Assembly: GCA_029264775.1 (NCBI GenBank)
Contig: JARHYT010000018.1
Coordinates: 1 to 35,003 of the forward strand
DNA from: Helicobacter sp.
GTDB taxonomy: Bacteria > Campylobacterota > Campylobacteria > Campylobacterales > Helicobacteraceae
Length of the DNA: 35,003 bases
Direction: 5' to 3'
The position numbers and the translations under genes are program-made. This document shows positions 33,526-35,003 of the stretch, piece by piece (within the stretch, counting starts at the first letter, position 1; each line of letters begins with the position of its first letter). A model generated the notes under the pieces. That model saw nothing but the letters and a program-made list of their open reading frames with translations, did no database searches and had not been told where the DNA came from.

Positions 33526-34635
33526 TTATGCTAAAAAGCTTATAATCTCCTCTTTTGTGCCTTGAGTAAATCCCATTTTTTGTAATGTTCTCCCACTTGT
33601 AAAATAATCTTCATCATTATATGCTGATGCTATTGTAATACATGATTGTATAATTGGCACTTTAATGCCACAGGCTTTTGCTAATTCATAGCAAGGCACA
33701 AGCAAATAAGGCACATCTTCTGTTATATATCTTGCTTTAGAGCTATTTGGGGCACTATTAATCTTTTCATGTGTTGTTGATTTGCGGTTAAAGTCATATA
33801 CGCTAGTTTCATTGCAACCATATAGGGCATTCATTGCTTCAAGCTCACTGCGTAGTTTTAGCCCAAGAGCCTCTCCAACCATAAGCCTTTCTAAATCCAT
33901 TTTTGCGGCTGCATTTGCGGTTGCTTTGCTACAACAATCTTTATAATAGTTAAACTTTCCATCAAAGTTTTCTAAGATTCCCATATTAAGTGTTGTTAAT
34001 AGCGGATGCCCACCAAAATTGATATTTTCAAGCCCTGCAACTATGGGGTTATCAAGCACTTCTATTTTAATTGGCATAATATTGCTTAGCATTTCTGCAA
34101 GAGCTTGTGTCTTTTTTGCTCTTGGGAATATGCTTAATGGTAAAAACTCTTTTATACCCATGATAGCTATACTCGCTTCTTTTACAATTCTACAAGCCCA
34201 AGGTATCGTAATGGCATCTACAAATGTAATATCTGTATTTGCCTTATTTGATTGCTTTAGCATTGCATTGAGTGTAAGCCCACCATAATTACCCGGCATA
34301 AGAATCACTTTTGCACCATCTTTTAAATAGGGTATCATATCTTTAAACAATATCTCTTGAGCAAAAGATGGGCATATCATTATATAAATATCGCTAAACT
34401 CCATAGCTTCTTGTATATTTGTTGTAGCAAGAGTAATTTGAGAAAAGCCGGGCAATATCATGGGGCATTGTGCTAGCTCATCTACTGCTTCAATGCCACC
34501 TTTTTGTTTTATGGCATTAATTTGTTGTGGAAAATTTGGCGAATCATATATACATACATTATGCCCCATTTTTGAAAAATGGTATGCAGCCGTTATACCG
34601 CCATTACCAGCACCGATTACAGAAATTTTAAACAT
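33526..34635 (-). CDS. NAD/NADP octopine/nopaline (opine) dehydrogenase family protein
   Basis: Rossmann motif ISVIGAGNGGITAAYHFSKMGHNVCIYD; PGNYGGLTLNAML; NFGGHPLLTTLNMGILEN; C-terminal opine DH helical domain ITEDVPYLLVPCYELAKACGIKVPIIQSCITIASAYNDEDYFTSGRTLQKMGF. Confidence 0.85.
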   Translation of the reverse strand: MFKISVIGAGNGGITAAYHFSKMGHNVCIYDSPNFPQQINAIKQKGGIEAVDELAQCPMILPGFSQITLATTNIQEAMEFSDIYIMICPSFAQEILFKDMIPYLKDGAKVILMPGNYGGLTLNAMLKQSNKANTDITFVDAITIPWACRIVKEASIAIMGIKEFLPLSIFPRAKKTQALAEMLSNIMPIKIEVLDNPIVAGLENINFGGHPLLTTLNMGILENFDGKFNYYKDCCSKATANAAAKMDLERLMVGEALGLKLRSELEAMNALYGCNETSVYDFNRKSTTHEKINSAPNSSKARYITEDVPYLLVPCYELAKACGIKVPIIQSCITIASAYNDEDYFTSGRTLQKMGFTQGTKEEIISFLA

Positions 34636-34644
34636 ATAAGCTCC

Positions 34645-35003
34645 TTAAAATAAAATATTAGACAATGTCAAAACAGAAATTGTTATAAGCACAATCCCTA
34701 TAAAAAATGGAAGAATATGCTTTAACCATCTATTATAGGGTATATTGGTAAGAGAAAGTGCCCCGATTAAAACAACTTGTGTAGGTGAAATAAGATTCAT
34801 AGTCTCTGCCCCAGCTTGTAATGCCATTGCAATATATTCTCTTTGCACACCTATAAATTCTCCTAATGGGGCAAATATTGGTATTGTAGCAGTAGCAAGC
34901 CCAGAAGAAGAAGGGATTAAGAATGATAAACCTATAAACAAGCAATATGAAATTGCTGGAAATAATACCCCATTTACTCCATCTAAAAGCCTTTCTCCTG
35001 CAT
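34645..35003 (-). CDS. YfcC/DcuC-type (arginine/ornithine- or C4-dicarboxylate-like) membrane transporter, C-terminal part; truncated by the window edge
   Basis: Frame open to window end: AGERLLDGVNGVLFPAISYCLFIGLSFLIPSSSGLATATIPIFAPLGEFIGVQREYIAMALQAGAETMNLISPTQVVLIGALSLTNIPYNRWLKHILPF. Confidence 0.82.
   Translation of the reverse strand, partial: AGERLLDGVNGVLFPAISYCLFIGLSFLIPSSSGLATATIPIFAPLGEFIGVQREYIAMALQAGAETMNLISPTQVVLIGALSLTNIPYNRWLKHILPFFIGIVLITISVLTLSNILF

Overview
AT-rich window, most consistent with Helicobacter (Campylobacterota); the taxon is inferred from the proteins. It carries mainly chromosomal housekeeping genes. In order: 3' end of flagellin flaB; rsmG; a three-gene MBOAT + two SGNH cluster (peptidoglycan/polysaccharide O-acetylation type); psd; bioB; argH; a DnaQ-like exonuclease; gmd; dut; mqnA; a putative outer-membrane barrel protein; a gltS with an extra N-terminal SH3b-like periplasmic domain; a membrane protein with a possible OB/cold-shock-like N-terminus; folK-flhF; an RND efflux pair (MFP + HAE1 pump); tRNA-fMet and tRNA-Gln; ribBA with a degenerate RibA half; ferritin; atpF'-F-H-A-G-D-C; ispH; a decayed ~0.85 kb region; an opine-dehydrogenase-family gene; and the 3' part of a YfcC/DcuC-type transporter. 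No CRISPR array, prophage, IS element or rRNA was seen. The best leads are the SH3b-GltS fusion, the MBOAT/SGNH trio with homopolymer tracts, the decayed region beside the opine dehydrogenase/transporter pair, palindromes upstream of the RND operon and ferritin, and an apparently over-represented AGATTCT/AGAATCT word. I did not find a clearly novel multi-gene system.
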